DNA of 63,836 nucleotides from Planctomycetota bacterium (GTDB lineage Bacteria; Planctomycetota; Planctomycetia; Pirellulales; Pirellulaceae), in contig JAFLCP010000027.1 in the NCBI GenBank assembly GCA_017303505.1, positions 1 to 63,836 of the forward strand, read 5' to 3'. Of the stretch, positions 53,219 through 62,031 are shown one piece after another. The number at the start of each line of letters is the position of its first letter. Within the stretch, counting starts at the first letter, position 1. The translations under genes and the position numbers were made by a program. The notes below the pieces were generated by a model. That model was not told where the DNA came from and searched no databases. It saw nothing but the letters and a program-made list of their open reading frames with translations.

Positions 53219-56113
53219 TCAATACACGAAGATGAACTCATTGCTGTTAAAAAGCACTAAACACACCTCCGCTAACGAGCGAGTTTCCTCGTCGCAATCT
53301 TCGGGAAGCAAGTCTGGCACGAAATCGGCATTCGCATAAATCGTCTCGGTAAATGAAAAACGCTCTCCGGTATTCTCTTCAATCGCCTCGCGCAGCACCC
53401 GTACAGGAGGACGCTCCACATGAACCTTTGAGTCTTTGGACATTCGCGCCGTGTTATTCCAATGCATCACACACTGAGCAACCTCAAACTCACTTGGCTG
53501 CCTCATTAATACCATCTTGAAAAGCCGGTGAATTATTTGCTTCCGCTCTACGTCAGAAGGCGTCTTGCCTTCGGGCTTAAACTCTTTCAACACGCGATTA
53601 GCCAAAGCCAAAGAGCGTTTGTAACTTGCCTCACTATTGAGCAATGAAAAAACCTGCGGAGTCACTGTGCTTTCTTCGCGACGTTCACAAGAGAAATCTA
53701 AGGGTGGTGAATTGAAGACCTCTAGCGCAGGGTCCGTCAATCCTCTCAAACGCAACACGTAGATCGAGCGGCGATGTCTATCAGCGGGCAATGGATTTGG
53801 TGCCCATGCGGCCGCAAAGGTCCCCATCACCATTCGCGGCTGTAAAGCGGCCTCCAAATTAATTTCAGGTCGACAAGGAATTCCCCCTATCTCCAAATTG
53901 AGCTCGCCACTTTGCATCAGCATCGAGTCGCGAATCTCTTCTGCCGTAAGCCGCCGTGGCTGAAAAACCGCATAGCTGTTTTGGAGTGGGTCCAATCGCA
54001 CCAACTCGTCGAATTGGGGATGGACGCAGCTACGACGATATGTTTGGCTGCACATGATCCAACGATGCAATTGCTTTACCGACCATCCACTCTCGATCAA
54101 AGACACGGCGAGCCAGTCCAATAACTCTGGATGTGTGGGGTGTTTGCCGGTGGAACCAAAGTTATTCGGATTACCGGCAATGGGTAGTCCAAAGTGCCAC
54201 ATCCAAACACGATTTACCATAACTCGCGCGGTGAGTGGATTTTTGGAATCGACAATCCAATTAGCCAGAGCCAGTCTACGGCCACTCACCGATTCGGAAA
54301 TCGCTTCACGACCTAGCATTCCGATAGCACTTAATACGCCAGGAACAACGGCGGGACCTTCAGAAAAGGGATCGCCGCCAATCAAAATCTTCGATAGTTC
54401 TTGCTCCGCGTCGTTGGACGCAGTCGCCGACATACGCAGCGGTGCAGTTACGGCTCGTAGGCGGGGTGTCGGACCTGAATAAACAGCGTGAGCGTATTCG
54501 TGATACCGGTCAAGTTCCCATTGAAGACGTTCAATACCTTTCCGAGCGACTCTTTCCAGTCCAAACTGCTCAGGCTCAAAGCCGACCAACTTCGGCGGAT
54601 AACTATCTTCTGCCGCTCCCGAACGACCTAATGCAGTGCGCGCTTTTCCAAACAGATCGCGAAATATTCTGTCGCTATCCGCCGTCTTATCACGCAGTTC
54701 AGACAGCGTTCTCTCCCATAACGATGGGTCTTTCTCGTTTTTGCGAAACCATTCTGCTGCGTTCGTTAGCAACTGTTCATCTAGTTGTGCGAGCGTGTCC
54801 TGACACTCGAGCAGCTTGCGTTGTAGATACGATTCTTCCTGGAACCCGCCGCGATTTTCTGTTTCGAGAAAAGGTACGGCACGTTCGGCGATTTGCGTTG
54901 TACTTAAGGCTGCTTGAATGGAATAGTAATCGCGAGTCGGAACGGGATCGAATTTGTGATCATGGCATCTCGCGCACTGAAGTGAGTGGGCTAAAAAACA
55001 TTCGCCAATACTGTTTGTGATATCGTCTAGAAATCGCTGCCTTGCCACCTTGGGAACTTCCATACCCGTTAATTCCCACGGCCCCATACGCAAATAGCCC
55101 GTCGCAATAATAGCCTCGTGGTCAACGGGTTCTAATTCATCGCCAGCGATCTGTTGACGCACAAATTGATCGTAAGGTAAGTCTCGATTGAAAGCGCGAA
55201 TGACATAATCGCGATAGCGCCAAGCATTACCGCGTTCGTAGTCATTTGCGAATCCCGATGAATCGGCATAGCGGACCACATCCAGCCAATGCTGCGCCAT
55301 TCGCTCTCCGTAATGTGGGCTTTCCAATAATCGGTCGATCAAGTCTGCCACGGCCACTTCACTATCTCGTGCAAACGCATCTTGAAATTGCGTCACCTCT
55401 TCGGGCGTGGGGGGTAAACCTGTCAGGTCATAAGATGCGCGGCGAATAAATGTTGCCGCATCACAGGCAGGGGCGACGGAAAGGTCAGGAGGCAGGCGTT
55501 TCTCGATCCAATAATCAATAGCCGCAGATCCTTCAACCAACTTTTTGCCGCTGTTCGCTTGCGGCTTTACTAATTTCTGATAGGCCCACAGACCGCTCGG
55601 CTCATAAGAGCGATTGGACCATTCCTGAGTAAGTCCACCACTGGTGGCAACCTGAACACCGTCCTCTGCTTTCCACTCTTGGGCATACTGTCGGCGTATT
55701 TCCTCGACTCGTTCAGCCGCCGGCCAAGGAGCGTTGGCTTCAATCCATTGTTTGATCCAGTTCATTTGCTGAGGCGTGAGCTTTTCCGCATCTTTGGGCG
55801 GCATGGCGGACCACACCTCCGATTCACGCAACACCGCCAAAAACAATGGACTTTGCTCAGGCTTTCCCCAAACAATCAAAGGCTCGCCACTCGAGCCGCC
55901 CCGAAGAAGCGACTCATGTGAATCCAGAGCCAACTCACCTTCCATCACACCGTTTTCGACATGGCAAGCCAAACACTTTGTTTGCAGAAGAGGCAAAATG
56001 CGACGTACAAACAAAACTTCCCCGTCGTCATTTGAGAGGACGAGCCCGCCCGCCCAAAACGTGAGAAAAAAAGTTAGAAAAGCGGTAACCCGTGCGGTTG
56101 GAGAGGTAGGCAC
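53219..56113 (-). CDS. planctomycete cytochrome protein, DUF1549/DUF1553
   Basis: 964 aa, GTG start with AGGA 8 nt upstream. A signal segment (VTAFLTFFLTFWAGGLVLS) is followed by PSCyt1 heme motif CLACH (Cys47, His51) with the family EGELALDSHESLLRGG. DUF1549 has FIRRASYDLTGLPPTPEEVT and CARCHDHKFDPVPTRDYYSI. DUF1553 has GRRLALANWIVDSKNPLTAR, RVWMWHFGLPIAGNPNNFGS and PRRLTAEEIRDSMLMQSGEL. It is shorter than the 23288-26494 homologue because it lacks the inserted beta-sandwich. Probably periplasmic, acting with the DUF1501 protein encoded next. Confidence 0.92.
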   Translation of the reverse strand: MPTSPTARVTAFLTFFLTFWAGGLVLSNDDGEVLFVRRILPLLQTKCLACHVENGVMEGELALDSHESLLRGGSSGEPLIVWGKPEQSPLFLAVLRESEVWSAMPPKDAEKLTPQQMNWIKQWIEANAPWPAAERVEEIRRQYAQEWKAEDGVQVATSGGLTQEWSNRSYEPSGLWAYQKLVKPQANSGKKLVEGSAAIDYWIEKRLPPDLSVAPACDAATFIRRASYDLTGLPPTPEEVTQFQDAFARDSEVAVADLIDRLLESPHYGERMAQHWLDVVRYADSSGFANDYERGNAWRYRDYVIRAFNRDLPYDQFVRQQIAGDELEPVDHEAIIATGYLRMGPWELTGMEVPKVARQRFLDDITNSIGECFLAHSLQCARCHDHKFDPVPTRDYYSIQAALSTTQIAERAVPFLETENRGGFQEESYLQRKLLECQDTLAQLDEQLLTNAAEWFRKNEKDPSLWERTLSELRDKTADSDRIFRDLFGKARTALGRSGAAEDSYPPKLVGFEPEQFGLERVARKGIERLQWELDRYHEYAHAVYSGPTPRLRAVTAPLRMSATASNDAEQELSKILIGGDPFSEGPAVVPGVLSAIGMLGREAISESVSGRRLALANWIVDSKNPLTARVMVNRVWMWHFGLPIAGNPNNFGSTGKHPTHPELLDWLAVSLIESGWSVKQLHRWIMCSQTYRRSCVHPQFDELVRLDPLQNSYAVFQPRRLTAEEIRDSMLMQSGELNLEIGGIPCRPEINLEAALQPRMVMGTFAAAWAPNPLPADRHRRSIYVLRLRGLTDPALEVFNSPPLDFSCERREESTVTPQVFSLLNSEASYKRSLALANRVLKEFKPEGKTPSDVERKQIIHRLFKMVLMRQPSEFEVAQCVMHWNNTARMSKDSKVHVERPPVRVLREAIEENTGERFSFTETIYANADFVPDLLPEDCDEETRSLAEVCLVLFNSNEFIFVY

Positions 56114-56254
56114 GATAGTAATCCTGTGGAAGGGAAGATCTCAGCATACCACGTGAAAATACCTCGACTCAAGAAGTTGGCAGTCTGAGACGCTATGATT
56201 AGACTGCTATCGACGATTTTCTTTCTTGTTGCCCCAAGTTGGCGGGACGAATTC

Positions 56255-58270
56255 ATGTCTTTTTCGAATCTGGCGAAGTCCCTAAGCTGCCTAGTTCTCG
56301 GTTTAACATATTTCCTTTGTTGTTCTCCGCGGACATCCGCCCAAGACCTGGGCGCAGACTTGCAACCGCTACTCGAAAAACATCGCGGCGATGTGGGGCT
56401 GATGGTCAAAAATTTAGATACCGGCGAAACGTATCAACATCACAGCGATGTCGTGATGCCGACCGCAAGTCTCATCAAGTTTCCGGTACTGATTGAACTT
56501 TACCGACAAGCAGAGCAGGGGACACTTAGCCTCGACAAGCAAATCGTGCTCAAGGAAACCGACAAGGTACCGGGGTCTGGTATTCTCACGCAGCATTTCA
56601 ATAACGATGCAGTGCTTTCGCTGCACACCATCGCACGACTGATGATCACCTACTCGGACAACACTGCAACGAATTTGGTGCTGGATCAAATAGGAATTGG
56701 GAGTGTTGCCAAAACGATGACGGAGATGGGGCTTCCTGAGACTCAAATTCACTCGAAAGTTTTTCGCCGCGACACATCCATCGCCATCGAACGGAGCCAA
56801 AAATATGGTCTCGGTAGTACAACGGCCAAGGATATGGTCGCCCTGCTTGAAAAGTTGCATCACAAAACTCTACTGAAGAATGAATCCTGTGACGCTATCC
56901 TTGCGCATCTGTTGACTTGTGATGACAAAAGCAAGATCGCTCGGCGATTGCCTCCAGGGGTCAAGTTCTTTCACAAGACCGGCGCCGTGAATGAGTGCCG
57001 CACAGATGCAGGCTTGATGGCCACTCCCAAAGGGATGATCGCAATCGCCATTTTGACCAACAACAATAAGGATACGAGTTGGACGGAATCGAATGAAGCA
57101 GAGTTGCTGTGTGCCGAGGTAGGGGACATCGTGTATCGGTGGTACAACCCAGACTCGCTCACGGCCGAAAATGGCTCTTCCGTTCTCAAAGTCGGCTCAA
57201 ACGGGATATTGGTGGAAGCCCTTCAACGAGCCCTCAACAAACAACTGACACCGTCACCCGAACTATCGGTTGATGGCGACTTTGGTCCCGCCACTGAAAA
57301 AGCATTGCGAGACTTTCAAGTTTCCAAAAACCTTGAGGCCTCAGGAGTCACCGATCCAAAGACATGGAGTGCTTTGGGCCCCATTGAATTAGAAGAAACT
57401 GACACCGCTGCACCAACAGAATTACCATCGAAGCAGGCAGCAGACCCATTACAGGGTCCTCCATTTGTTTCCTGTAAAGCTTGGGTGATTGTTGATAAAA
57501 CATCGGGCAATATCATCGACGGATATGAGTCGCAAAAATCGTTGGAAATAGCGAGCACGACCAAGATGATGACAGCTTGGTTGATTTCCAAATGGGCTGC
57601 TGAACACCCTGAGATTTTGAACGAACGCGTCACATTTTCAGCTCGAGCGGATAGTACACCAGGCTCGTCGGCAACGATACGAGCCGGTGAGTCGGTGACC
57701 GTTCGCGAATTGCTTTATGGATTGATGCTTCCTTCCGGCAACGATGCGGCGACAGCTTTAGCCGAACATTTTGGCGAACGATTTGACGTCGATGGTGCAG
57801 ATAAAAGCTTGAATAGCTACGATCGCTTTGTGCGAGTTATGAACCAAGAAGCACAATCCTTGGGCATGAAAAACTCGTCGTTCCGCAATCCACATGGCTG
57901 GCCTCACAAAGAACACTTTGCAAGTTGCACTGATTTAGCAATCTTAGCCAACAAGGTTCTCGATTCTGCGTTGCTGCGAGACGTCGTTTCGACAAGGCAA
58001 TTCGAATGTGAGACACAGAGCACTGAAGGTTATCGCCGTAAACTGGTTTGGAAGAATACGAACGAGTTATTGGGAACTGAAGGTTACATAGGAGTCAAAA
58101 CGGGTACCACGGATTCGGCTGGAGCGTGCCTAGTCTCGTGCAGCGTTCGCGATGGCAAAGAACTCATTGTGGTCACTTTGGGTTCGTCGGGATCACCCGC
58201 CCGATACGCCGACAGTCGCAACCTACATCGCTGGGGCTGGCAAAAGCTTGCACCCCAAGAAAAGCCATGA
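56255..58270 (+). CDS. class A beta-lactamase-like / peptidoglycan-binding / S11 DD-carboxypeptidase fusion
   Basis: 671 aa from the ATG at 56255, which begins a signal peptide (SCLVLGLTYFLCCSPRTSA); the frame opens 60 nt earlier. Domain 1 (~30-290) is class A beta-lactamase-like: SLIK (Ser72-Lys75), YSDN (133-136), FHKTG (KTG 241-243). Domain 2 (~311-375) is a peptidoglycan-binding domain (GILVEALQRALNKQL, VDGDFGPATEKALRDFQ). Domain 3 (~400-671) is an S11 DD-carboxypeptidase: STTK (434-437), SGN (494-496), and a late VKTGTT. All active-site motifs of both enzyme domains are present. Likely periplasmic; it may trim or guard cell-wall peptides. Confidence 0.92.
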   Translation: MSFSNLAKSLSCLVLGLTYFLCCSPRTSAQDLGADLQPLLEKHRGDVGLMVKNLDTGETYQHHSDVVMPTASLIKFPVLIELYRQAEQGTLSLDKQIVLKETDKVPGSGILTQHFNNDAVLSLHTIARLMITYSDNTATNLVLDQIGIGSVAKTMTEMGLPETQIHSKVFRRDTSIAIERSQKYGLGSTTAKDMVALLEKLHHKTLLKNESCDAILAHLLTCDDKSKIARRLPPGVKFFHKTGAVNECRTDAGLMATPKGMIAIAILTNNNKDTSWTESNEAELLCAEVGDIVYRWYNPDSLTAENGSSVLKVGSNGILVEALQRALNKQLTPSPELSVDGDFGPATEKALRDFQVSKNLEASGVTDPKTWSALGPIELEETDTAAPTELPSKQAADPLQGPPFVSCKAWVIVDKTSGNIIDGYESQKSLEIASTTKMMTAWLISKWAAEHPEILNERVTFSARADSTPGSSATIRAGESVTVRELLYGLMLPSGNDAATALAEHFGERFDVDGADKSLNSYDRFVRVMNQEAQSLGMKNSSFRNPHGWPHKEHFASCTDLAILANKVLDSALLRDVVSTRQFECETQSTEGYRRKLVWKNTNELLGTEGYIGVKTGTTDSAGACLVSCSVRDGKELIVVTLGSSGSPARYADSRNLHRWGWQKLAPQEKP

Positions 58271-58293
58271 TGCTCGAACTGTTTTGCGAAGAG

Positions 58294-58884
58294 TCAAATG
58301 AGCTCGGTTCCTTCTTTGCGAAGCGGCGGAAAGTGTGGATCGATTTTGTACGCTCGCATGCGCATCAAAAGTTCGTCGGCATCTGTCGCCGTTAGAACCA
58401 TAGAACGATATTCGGGCCGCAAGAAACCGTCATCGACAGCTCTATCGAAGAGCGTCAACAGCGGGTCATAGAAACCGTCAACATTCAAGAGTCCACATGG
58501 TTTGCGATGTAAGTCGAGCTGTGCCCAAGTTAGGATTTCGCAGAACTCTTCGAAGGTGCCAAAGCCTCCAGGGAGCGCGATAAAAGCATCGGAGAGATTG
58601 GCCATCAGCGCTTTGCGCTCATGCATGGTACTGACAACATGTAACTCCGTAAGGCCTGCATGTCCGACTTCTTTTTCTTGGAGGTGACCTGGGATGACAC
58701 CAACCACTTCGCCACCATGTTCGAGGACCGCGTCTGCCACGACTCCCATCAGGCCAATGTTGCCGCCTCCGTAGACCAATCGCAATTGCTGCTGAGCGAT
58801 TAACTGGCCCACAGACTTTGCGGTTTCTCGATAGATGGGCTTACTTCCTAATCGTGAGCCACAAAAAACGCAGATCGATTTCAT
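58294..58884 (-). CDS. LOG family protein (TIGR00730 type)
   Basis: 196 aa. A Rossmann-type start (SICVFCGSRLGSKPIYRETA) is followed by LVYGGGNIGLMGVVADAVL, the MHERK motif (87-91) and PGGFGTFEE (105-113). These are the two signatures of the LOG family, whose members release free bases from nucleoside 5'-monophosphates (cytokinin riboside 5'-monophosphate phosphoribohydrolase in plants). In bacteria the physiological substrate is often unclear. Convergent with the beta-lactamase fusion, with a 23-bp gap. Confidence 0.92.
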   Translation of the reverse strand: MKSICVFCGSRLGSKPIYRETAKSVGQLIAQQQLRLVYGGGNIGLMGVVADAVLEHGGEVVGVIPGHLQEKEVGHAGLTELHVVSTMHERKALMANLSDAFIALPGGFGTFEEFCEILTWAQLDLHRKPCGLLNVDGFYDPLLTLFDRAVDDGFLRPEYRSMVLTATDADELLMRMRAYKIDPHFPPLRKEGTELI

Positions 58885-59197
58885 AGGTTTCTTGTTGAAA
58901 TAAGATGCGATGGGCGTTCTGAAATGACCCGTCCACTGAATTTGTCACCTGTAGGAAGACCTTTCGCCCACCCAGCAGCATTCAGGCTGTAATTGGTTTG
59001 CAGTAACCCCATTCCTGATTCATTTTTCCCCTCTGAGCATTCTCAGCGGTAGCCCTATGAGGTATACCATAGTTCGTTGAGTTCGTGGTTCGACAGATAA
59101 ATTTGTCGGTTGTGGAAACGATGCCTCGACACCCTCGACTGGGCTAGCCCGACCGTTGGTATTGTAACATCGCCGTCGAAGATGGAGGCCCTTGGTT
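58885..59197. other. gap before arsR, no gene seen
   Basis: No supportable gene. Several short inverted repeats are present (GGTATACC near 59082; CGACA...TGTCG near 59092-59109). They could be operator sites for the ArsR protein encoded next, but none stands out as conserved elsewhere in the window. Confidence 0.35.
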
Positions 59198-59515
59198 GTG
59201 GCCAAAAGCGATTCCCCTACAGATCATTCGGTTGAATGCGCTAATTATCTCAAAGCGTTAGCGGATCCTATCCGTTTGCAAATTGTGCGAGCATTGCAGA
59301 GCGGGCCGATGAGCGTGTCGGATCTGTCGATGCTACTGGATATGGAAATGGCCAACGTTTCCCATCATTTGCGGGTCATGTATCATGCTGACTTGGTCGG
59401 CACAGAACGGGATGGCAAATTCATCTACTATCACCTGAACAAAGAGTTCCTAAAAAACTCTGCCGCTGCCAAATCGCTCGATTTTGGTTGTTGCAAAATT
59501 GATTTACGCAGCTAG
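59198..59515 (+). CDS. ArsR family transcriptional regulator
   Basis: 105 aa from the GTG at 59198, which has GGAGG 9 nt upstream; a TTG 6 nt earlier is the alternative. Winged-helix features are CANYLKALADPIRLQIVRAL, PMSVSDLSMLLDMEMANVSH and HLRVMYHADLVGTERDGKFI. Cysteines occur near the N-terminus (VECANYL) and as a pair at the end (DFGCCKIDL). Cys-containing ArsR proteins sense metals or persulfides. The neighbouring sulfur genes favour a persulfide/sulfide sensor of the BigR/SqrR kind, by context only. It is followed after 81 bp by the CobW-type gene. Confidence 0.9.
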   Translation: MAKSDSPTDHSVECANYLKALADPIRLQIVRALQSGPMSVSDLSMLLDMEMANVSHHLRVMYHADLVGTERDGKFIYYHLNKEFLKNSAAAKSLDFGCCKIDLRS

Positions 59516-59596
59516 CCCGTCCTTGCGGAACACTCGTCCATTCTAAAGAATATCAGAGTGTTCACTCGCAGCCCTGGAACTCAGCTGGAAATCTTT

Positions 59597-60694
59597 ATGG
59601 CATCGGCACCTCGCTTCATCATGATCGGTGGCTTTTTGGGAGCGGGTAAAACTACCACGATCGCCCGCCTCGCCGCCCACTTCAGGCAACTCGGCAAGAA
59701 TGTCGCGATCGTTACCAACGACCAAGCGAGTGACCTGGTCGATACCCTAATGCTCCGTTCACAAGGCTTTCAAGTTGGCGAAGTTGCTGGCTCATGTTTT
59801 TGCTGCAACTTCAATGGCCTAACCAATACGGTCGAATCTCTCAGCTCCGATCAGCGCCCCGATATTGTGCTGGCCGAACCGGTTGGGTCGTGCACCGACT
59901 TGGTGGCAACCGTGATTCGACCGCTTGAAAAAATCTACGCACAACCCTTCGACATCGCTCCCTATGGTGTGATCATCAAACCTTCGCATGGCTTCAAGAT
60001 TCTGGGAGGCGAAGGACAACGTGGCTTTTCACCAAAAGCCGAATACATTTTCCGCAAGCAAATTGAAGAAGCCGATTTCATCATTCTCAACCGCATTGAC
60101 GAACTGGCTGCTGAGCAAGTGGAAGAACTGATCCGCCTGCTTGAAAAAGAATACCCGCATATTCCGATCTTGCGCTTAAGCGCGAAATCGGGAGCTGGTT
60201 TTGATGCGCTGTGTGAGTTCTTGGATCAACGAGGCGCGTTTGGACAACGCATTATGGAAGTTGACTACGACATTTACGCGGAAGGAGAAGCCGAATTGGG
60301 TTGGCTCAATTGCCAAGCTCAAATTTCTTCAACCAACGCGATCCAACTCGACTCATTCTTATTGTCACTTGTGCAACGCTTACACCAAACCTTGATTCAC
60401 AAAGATGCCGAAGCAGCGCACTTAAAAGTTATCGGCATGACCGATGGCGTTTATGCGGTATCGAACTTGATCAGCAACGAAACACAACCGGTTCTCTCGT
60501 TAGCTTCACAATGGTCTGGAACCGAATTTGATTTGGTCCTCAACGCACGGGTTGCGATCGATCCAGAAAATCTCGAAGACTGGATTCGAACCGCTCTGAA
60601 GGATGAAGCGACGCTTTATTCGGCCACTGCCCAGATCCATTCGCTGCAGTGCTTTCGACCGGGACGCCCCGTCCCGACGCACCGTTTGCCCTAG
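59597..60694 (+). CDS. CobW/COG0523 family GTPase
   Basis: 365 aa from the ATG at 59597; the frame opens 39 nt earlier. G3E-type GTPase motifs are P-loop GGFLGAGKT (11-19), the metal-binding CFCC (Cys67, 69, 70, a CxCC), DIVLAEPVGS (Walker B-like) and LNRID (NKxD equivalent). The C-terminal part (~240-365) is a CobW_C-like domain. These proteins are metallochaperones or metal-cofactor maturation factors. Its place between an ArsR regulator and persulfide-handling genes suggests metal supply to one of those enzymes, or ArsR-controlled metal handling. Confidence 0.88.
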   Translation: MASAPRFIMIGGFLGAGKTTTIARLAAHFRQLGKNVAIVTNDQASDLVDTLMLRSQGFQVGEVAGSCFCCNFNGLTNTVESLSSDQRPDIVLAEPVGSCTDLVATVIRPLEKIYAQPFDIAPYGVIIKPSHGFKILGGEGQRGFSPKAEYIFRKQIEEADFIILNRIDELAAEQVEELIRLLEKEYPHIPILRLSAKSGAGFDALCEFLDQRGAFGQRIMEVDYDIYAEGEAELGWLNCQAQISSTNAIQLDSFLLSLVQRLHQTLIHKDAEAAHLKVIGMTDGVYAVSNLISNETQPVLSLASQWSGTEFDLVLNARVAIDPENLEDWIRTALKDEATLYSATAQIHSLQCFRPGRPVPTHRLP

Positions 60695-60783
60695 CCACCA
60701 ACCCTAAAAACCGTCGCCGCCATGGACCCCAAAGGGAGTAGAACTCGATTTTAATCGAATTCCAGGCTTTAACTCATTGACAC

Positions 60784-60799
60784 ATCGGAATATTCCGAT
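60784..60799. promoter_or_regulatory. 16-bp perfect palindrome upstream of the rhodanese gene
   Basis: ATCGGAATATTCCGAT, followed by an A/T-rich ATATTTAATG. It lies about 120 bp upstream of the YgaP-like start. A/T-centred palindromes of this size are typical ArsR-family operators, and the arsR gene is 1.3 kb upstream. Assignment to ArsR is inferred. Confidence 0.5.
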
Positions 60800-60920
60800 A
60801 TATTTAATGTACTGGTGGGGTGATCGAATTGGCAACAACAGCCATAAATCATGACCCCGCCTTACTTTGCGACTTTCAAATCGAAACATCACGACATATC
60901 GATTCATATAGGAGAAAATT

Positions 60921-61490
60921 ATGAGCGTAACCACCATCACACCGAAACACCTCAACGACACCGTTTGCGGAGGCTGCTCCGTAGATCTGATCGACGTCCG
61001 CACCCCAGCCGAGTATGGTGAAGTGCATGTCCCGTTTGCCAAGAACATTCCACTCGATCGTTTCGACGCTAATCAAATTGCCAAAGAGCGAGCAGGCAAA
61101 GAGACTCCTGTGTACGTCATTTGTCGATCAGGAAGCCGAGCCAAACAAGCTTGTGACAAACTGATCGCTGCTGGTTGCACCAATGTTGTCAATGTCGAAG
61201 GAGGCACATTGGCCTGGGACCAAGCGGGCTTTCAAGTTGTTCGCGGCAAGAAAGTTTTATCGCTGGAACGACAGATGCGAATTGTCGCCGGTGGGCTTGT
61301 GTTTGCCGGAGTGATGCTTGGAACGTTCGTCCATCCTTATCTCTATGGTCTATCGGGATTTGTTGGGCTCGGCTTAGTTTTTGCCGGAGTCACTGACATT
61401 TGTCCTATGGCGATGATGATCGCTCGCATGCCTTGGAATCAAGTTAACAACAACGTCGCTTGTAGCACCAAGACGGCCGCTACCAACTGA
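60921..61490 (+). CDS. YgaP-like rhodanese with membrane tail (DUF2892)
   Basis: 189 aa, with AGGAG upstream of the ATG. The rhodanese domain has VDLIDVRTPAEYGEVHVPFA and the active loop ICRSGSRAKQAC with catalytic Cys68. The C-terminal 60 residues hold two membrane helices (IVAGGLVFAGVMLGTFVHP; YGLSGFVGLGLVFAGVTDIC) ending in PMAMMIARMPWN, the DUF2892 pattern of YgaP proteins. It transfers sulfane sulfur at the inner face of the membrane. First gene of a run with thioredoxin, MBL-rhodanese and TauE/SafE. Confidence 0.92.
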   Translation: MSVTTITPKHLNDTVCGGCSVDLIDVRTPAEYGEVHVPFAKNIPLDRFDANQIAKERAGKETPVYVICRSGSRAKQACDKLIAAGCTNVVNVEGGTLAWDQAGFQVVRGKKVLSLERQMRIVAGGLVFAGVMLGTFVHPYLYGLSGFVGLGLVFAGVTDICPMAMMIARMPWNQVNNNVACSTKTAATN

Positions 61491-61549
61491 CCGACACTAC
61501 CGTTCAATACCGAGTACTTTTCGTTTCTTTTGCGAAGGGGAACATTGCC

Positions 61550-61888
61550 ATGAGTCATGTACAACACATATCTGCCAACACATTTAAGACCGAAGTCCAA
61601 CAAGCTAACGTACCCGTACTGATCGACTTTTACGCCGATTGGTGTGGGCCATGCCGAATGCTTGCTCCAACTTTGGAACGCTTGGCCACCGAGTTTTCCG
61701 GCCGAGTCAAAATCGTGAAGATCAATGTCGATAAAGAGCCTGCTTTAGCATCTCAATATCGTGTTGAATCCATCCCAACCTTGGTCGTTATGTCCCAAGG
61801 TGAGATCATCGGCCAAGCGGCTGGCTTAGTGGGTGAAGCTGATTTGCGATCCGCATTGAATCAGATTGCTCCTGTTAAAGTCGCTTAA
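61550..61888 (+). CDS. trxA: thioredoxin
   Basis: 112 aa, standard length. Active site WCGPC (Cys32, Cys35) in VLIDFYADWCGPCRMLAPTL, cis-Pro segment VESIPTLVVMSQGE, and GLVGEADLRSAL near the C-terminus. Reduces disulfides and can release sulfide from protein persulfides. GAAGGGGAACATTGCC precedes the ATG. In the sulfur cluster, 60 bp after the YgaP-like gene. Confidence 0.93.
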   Translation: MSHVQHISANTFKTEVQQANVPVLIDFYADWCGPCRMLAPTLERLATEFSGRVKIVKINVDKEPALASQYRVESIPTLVVMSQGEIIGQAAGLVGEADLRSALNQIAPVKVA

Positions 61889-61943
61889 TTCACAGCAGCC
61901 CGTCGCAATCGGATCGAGACCAACAGGCATTCCTCCTGTCTGG

Positions 61944-61977
61944 CGGAACGGTGGGTTCGACTCCAATCACCGTTCCG
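61944..61977 (+). other. 10-bp stem hairpin between trxA and the MBL-rhodanese gene
   Basis: Arms CGGAACGGTG and CACCGTTCCG pair perfectly around a 14-nt loop (GGTTCGACTCCAAT). A smaller stem ACAGG/CCTGT lies just before it (61923-61939). The loop contains GGTTCGACTCC, like a tRNA T-loop, but no tRNA fits around it. The T-run after the stem is only TCTTTCC. It may be an attenuator or processing site within the operon. Confidence 0.6.
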
Positions 61978-62031
61978 TCTTTCCACCTCTGAAACTCAAC
62001 GCATTCTCAAGTCCGTCAAGAGAGATCCAAT

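Noticed and set aside
61944-61977. tRNA gene suggested by GGTTCGACTCC
   Set aside because: No acceptor, D- or anticodon arms can be built around it; it is just the loop of a 10-bp hairpin.
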